Source of the DNA: Echinococcus granulosus | Taxonomy: Eukaryota > Platyhelminthes > Cestoda > Cyclophyllidea > Taeniidae | Reading direction: 5' to 3' | Assembly (NCBI RefSeq): GCF_000524195.1 | Contig: NW_020170473.1 | Location: 189,435-253,434, forward strand | Length of the DNA stretch: 64,000 nucleotides | Shown: positions 61,933 to 64,000 of the stretch, one piece after another | Layout of the letters: the number at the start of each line of letters is the position of its first letter | How positions within the stretch are numbered: the first letter of the stretch is position 1 | The notes under the pieces: model-generated | Database searches by the model: none | Seen by the model: only the letters and a program-made list of their open reading frames with translations | What the model was told of the DNA's origin: nothing | Program-made: the position numbers and the translations under genes

Positions 61933-63979
61933 CCTAATGGAGGAGCGTACACTAGACATACGACTGGACACGCGGCTGAAATTCACATCAATGGATGTTC
62001 GGGGATCAGGCTGGTACAAAGCGGCCCCCTTCTCATACTTCACATATTCGTCCAACTTCACCCCTGCCGCCGATATTTCAGTCGCAGAGATGGGAGCACT
62101 TTCATTCATGTTCTCCCTACTCTTCAAAGCAAAGCTTAAGATTGCTCCATCTTTCAGTTATGCCAATTAATGGTCCTTTTAAAATGTGGACCTATCTCTG
62201 TAAAGTGCCAACAACAAAAAAGAGGTAAGAGGATGACTACCACTACATCTGCGGAGCGCGGATCGTATGTGGCAACGTCCAGGGAGGAGAGGTCAGTGTC
62301 TCGAGAAGGATCAGCTGTCTGATGATGGGGTTGCGTTAACTCGATCTGCTGCCGCGTACTGAGACTTCCGGCTCTTTGAGCCTCTTGCAGAGCGCCGCGT
62401 CGGTGGACGGAGTTCCGTGCGAGGCAGCATGGTAAATCCCTGATGGTAGGCCAGGTCCATGCCTGCGTCAGTAGACGACCGCCTCTCTCCCTAACAGAGA
62501 GCGGAATGTTATAAGCACTGCTGCACTGAACCTCACTCCACCTCCCAGTGGCATACAAACTTTTCCAACAAATTTGTATCACTTTCTTCCTCCATTTTCA
62601 TGTAGCATGCAGGGACAAAAATACATTGACGTTACTATAGTAGCAAGGGCGTAACCATTCCTAAGGTACGGTACAGGGTATACTGACAAATAATTGCGAA
62701 ATAAGCGAGTCATTTGCAGGGTGAGCCATCCGTCACAAGGCTATATGCATAGCATGCAAATAAGTTCCTACTAGACCTACTTTACTGTGGTAAAAGTAAA
62801 ATGCAGTTTCGACATCGTCATCTTTTCGTAGGTCATAAAGCTCACCGGTAAAATCTCAAATTACGAGTTTACATGCCTCTCCGTATCCAAAAACCAATGA
62901 GTCATTTGTATTCTTACTGTAAATACCTATTTGCTTTGTTCGAACCTAATTCAAGTGTTTTTTGATTTTCTCACATTCATGTACATATTTAAATAAAAAT
63001 AGTTTGCACAGGAAGTTGAAAAACATCTTACATCATGAATGGCGATGTTTTTAAGCTTTAAAAGTGCTCAAACATCATCTATCCGCTTAATCGACACACA
63101 CCACAGCTTCGCACTAGAAAGGCTTCTTGAGTTGGAACATTTGAATTTTTTCGCATAATTAGGCAGCCAAGCAAGTCAATTTCTTTTATTAAAATTCAAA
63201 ATGCTCTCAAGCAGCGTTCTAGGGGACTGTTAGACAGAACGCGTCAAAAGTGAAATGAGGAGCTCACTTTCTAGGATAAACACACCAGACGAGGATGTTC
63301 AGTGCAATGAGGACGAAGAAGAGAACAAAGGCAGACAATCCGAAGGACCAGGAGAGACAAGACTGGTCGGCCTCTGATATCCACATACTCGCGCCACTAA
63401 TTTCCGCCTGTTTCTTTTCAAGGTCAAGATTCACCCCCACTACGCCCAGTTGCGTCAGCAACACCCAACCTACATGACCCATCCAACCCCAAGACAACAG
63501 AATAAATAAGGGTAGTTTATGGGTCAAAGGATAAAGGCACAACGACGCTACTCACAGTTCAGTACGAGGAGGCAGATAGAGGTGAACACTATTCGTGGGC
63601 TATGCTTGTCAAACACATTAAAGAGCATTCCAAATCCATTCCCAACAAGAGCCGCGTGTGCAATCATGCTTAAAATTTGAAGAGCCTGAGCGACATGTAA
63701 CCAAGCTTAATAGATTAATTATTACAGATTATGAGAGATACTCGCAAAGAAGAACGGCCGTAGCGGGCGAATTTTGCTATCAAAAATGTAAAAACAGCCA
63801 TTGTACAGACGTTGTTGATCTAAGGGCGATATGAAGTCTTCCAAACATATTTCCCATAATCCAAGACATAAAAATCTAGCTTTGGCACTGGGATATCTTG
63901 CAAACCAAAATGGTAAAATTGTTGCCAGAAAATTGCAAAGAAATCCAGCTGATATTGTGAGAAGATAAGTGTGAAGCAT
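61933..63979 (-). CDS. Claudin/PMP22-like four-span membrane protein
   Basis: Four-helix plasma-membrane protein of the PMP22/claudin fold, likely in cell contacts or as a channel accessory. Core exons: 63979-63742, 63705-63556 and 63469-63264 (TGA). Read to that stop the protein has 197 residues, a typical claudin length. The first extracellular loop has the hallmark PFW...GLWEIC...NGC (Trp about 24, GLW about 40-42, two Cys). Helices: residues 5-22, ALQILSMIAHAALVGNGF, IVFTSICLLVLNCWVLL and FGLSAFVLFFVLIALNILVW. A donor overlapping the stop (AGAAA/GTGAGC) can instead splice in phase to 62490-62241 and 62121-61933, adding about 147 residues of polar, Ser/Arg-rich cytoplasmic tail, with a last exon further on. 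Intron 1 is only 36 nt (63741-63706). Resembles claudin or PMP22 equally; no vertebrate orthologue can be named. The start ATG lies 21 bases from the window end. Confidence 0.72.
63706..63741 (-). other. 36-nt mini-intron
   Basis: Minus-strand GTATCT...TATTAAG of 36 nt between GLW-loop exon 1 and the second helix exon. Removing it joins RPFFFA to TWLHVAQALQIL and continues the claudin fold; retaining it gives a stop after eight codons. So this one must be spliced. Confidence 0.7.
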
Positions 63980-64000
63980 TGTATCTTTGCAACACCTAGA

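Noticed and set aside
62154..62582. 142-residue open frame on the minus strand as an independent gene
   Set aside because: Most of it is the extra exon 62490-62241 of the claudin-like gene; the rest is intron read-through.
1..64000. tRNA, rRNA, CRISPR or operon-like structures
   Set aside because: I looked for cloverleaf arms, A/B box pairs, regular spaced repeats and tightly packed same-strand genes and found none. A covariance-model scan would be needed to exclude small RNAs.

Overview
The window is eukaryotic DNA, most likely from a parasitic flatworm (Platyhelminthes; a tapeworm is my best guess, species not determinable by eye). Protein-coding genes are split into many short exons by GT-AG introns, including very small ones (two of 36 nt). 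Introns and intergenic DNA are AT-rich. A diverged, LTR-like repeat about 190 nt long is scattered through the non-coding DNA in both orientations. There are three 100-base runs of N (15076-15175, 25533-25632, 36487-36586), which are scaffold gaps. Nothing prokaryotic, viral or CRISPR-like is present.

Layout. 375-12937 (+): a PDZ plus RhoGAP protein of the ARHGAP21/23 type. 13300-15075 (+): exons of an unrecognised gene running into a gap. 15522-17484 (-): the 3' exons of a coiled-coil protein, with a candidate promoter near 18.7 kb. 19482-24160 (-): a 16-exon homologue of GTF3C4, the 90 kDa subunit of TFIIIC, rebuilt exon by exon to 783 residues. 27124-30563 (+): an 8-exon SLC35A4-like nucleotide-sugar transporter of 356 residues. 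30564-37377: repeat-rich intergenic DNA that includes a possible short LTR element. 37378-44192 (+): a DLK/LZK (MAP3K12/13) kinase of 1163 residues. 46809-47623 (+): a small LysM protein. 48843-56522 (+): the beta subunit of the AP-3 adaptor, 23 exons and 1131 residues. 57852-59873 (+): a TMEM177 homologue of 433 residues. 61933-63979 (-): a claudin/PMP22-type four-helix membrane protein.

The genes do not form a pathway. They are housekeeping or neuronal and cell-biology genes: Rho signalling, Pol III transcription, Golgi sugar transport, axon-injury MAPK signalling, endolysosomal sorting, mitochondrial cytochrome oxidase assembly and cell contacts. For the complete gene models the splice phases close and the summed exon length is divisible by three, which is the main support for the structures given. 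I saw no convincing new multi-gene system. The points most worth checking are the possible miniature LTR element at 35.3-36.4 kb, stop-free frame-neutral introns, a changed catalytic-core residue in the RhoGAP domain, a conserved C-terminal regulatory motif in the DLK kinase, and the unknown gene cut by the first gap.
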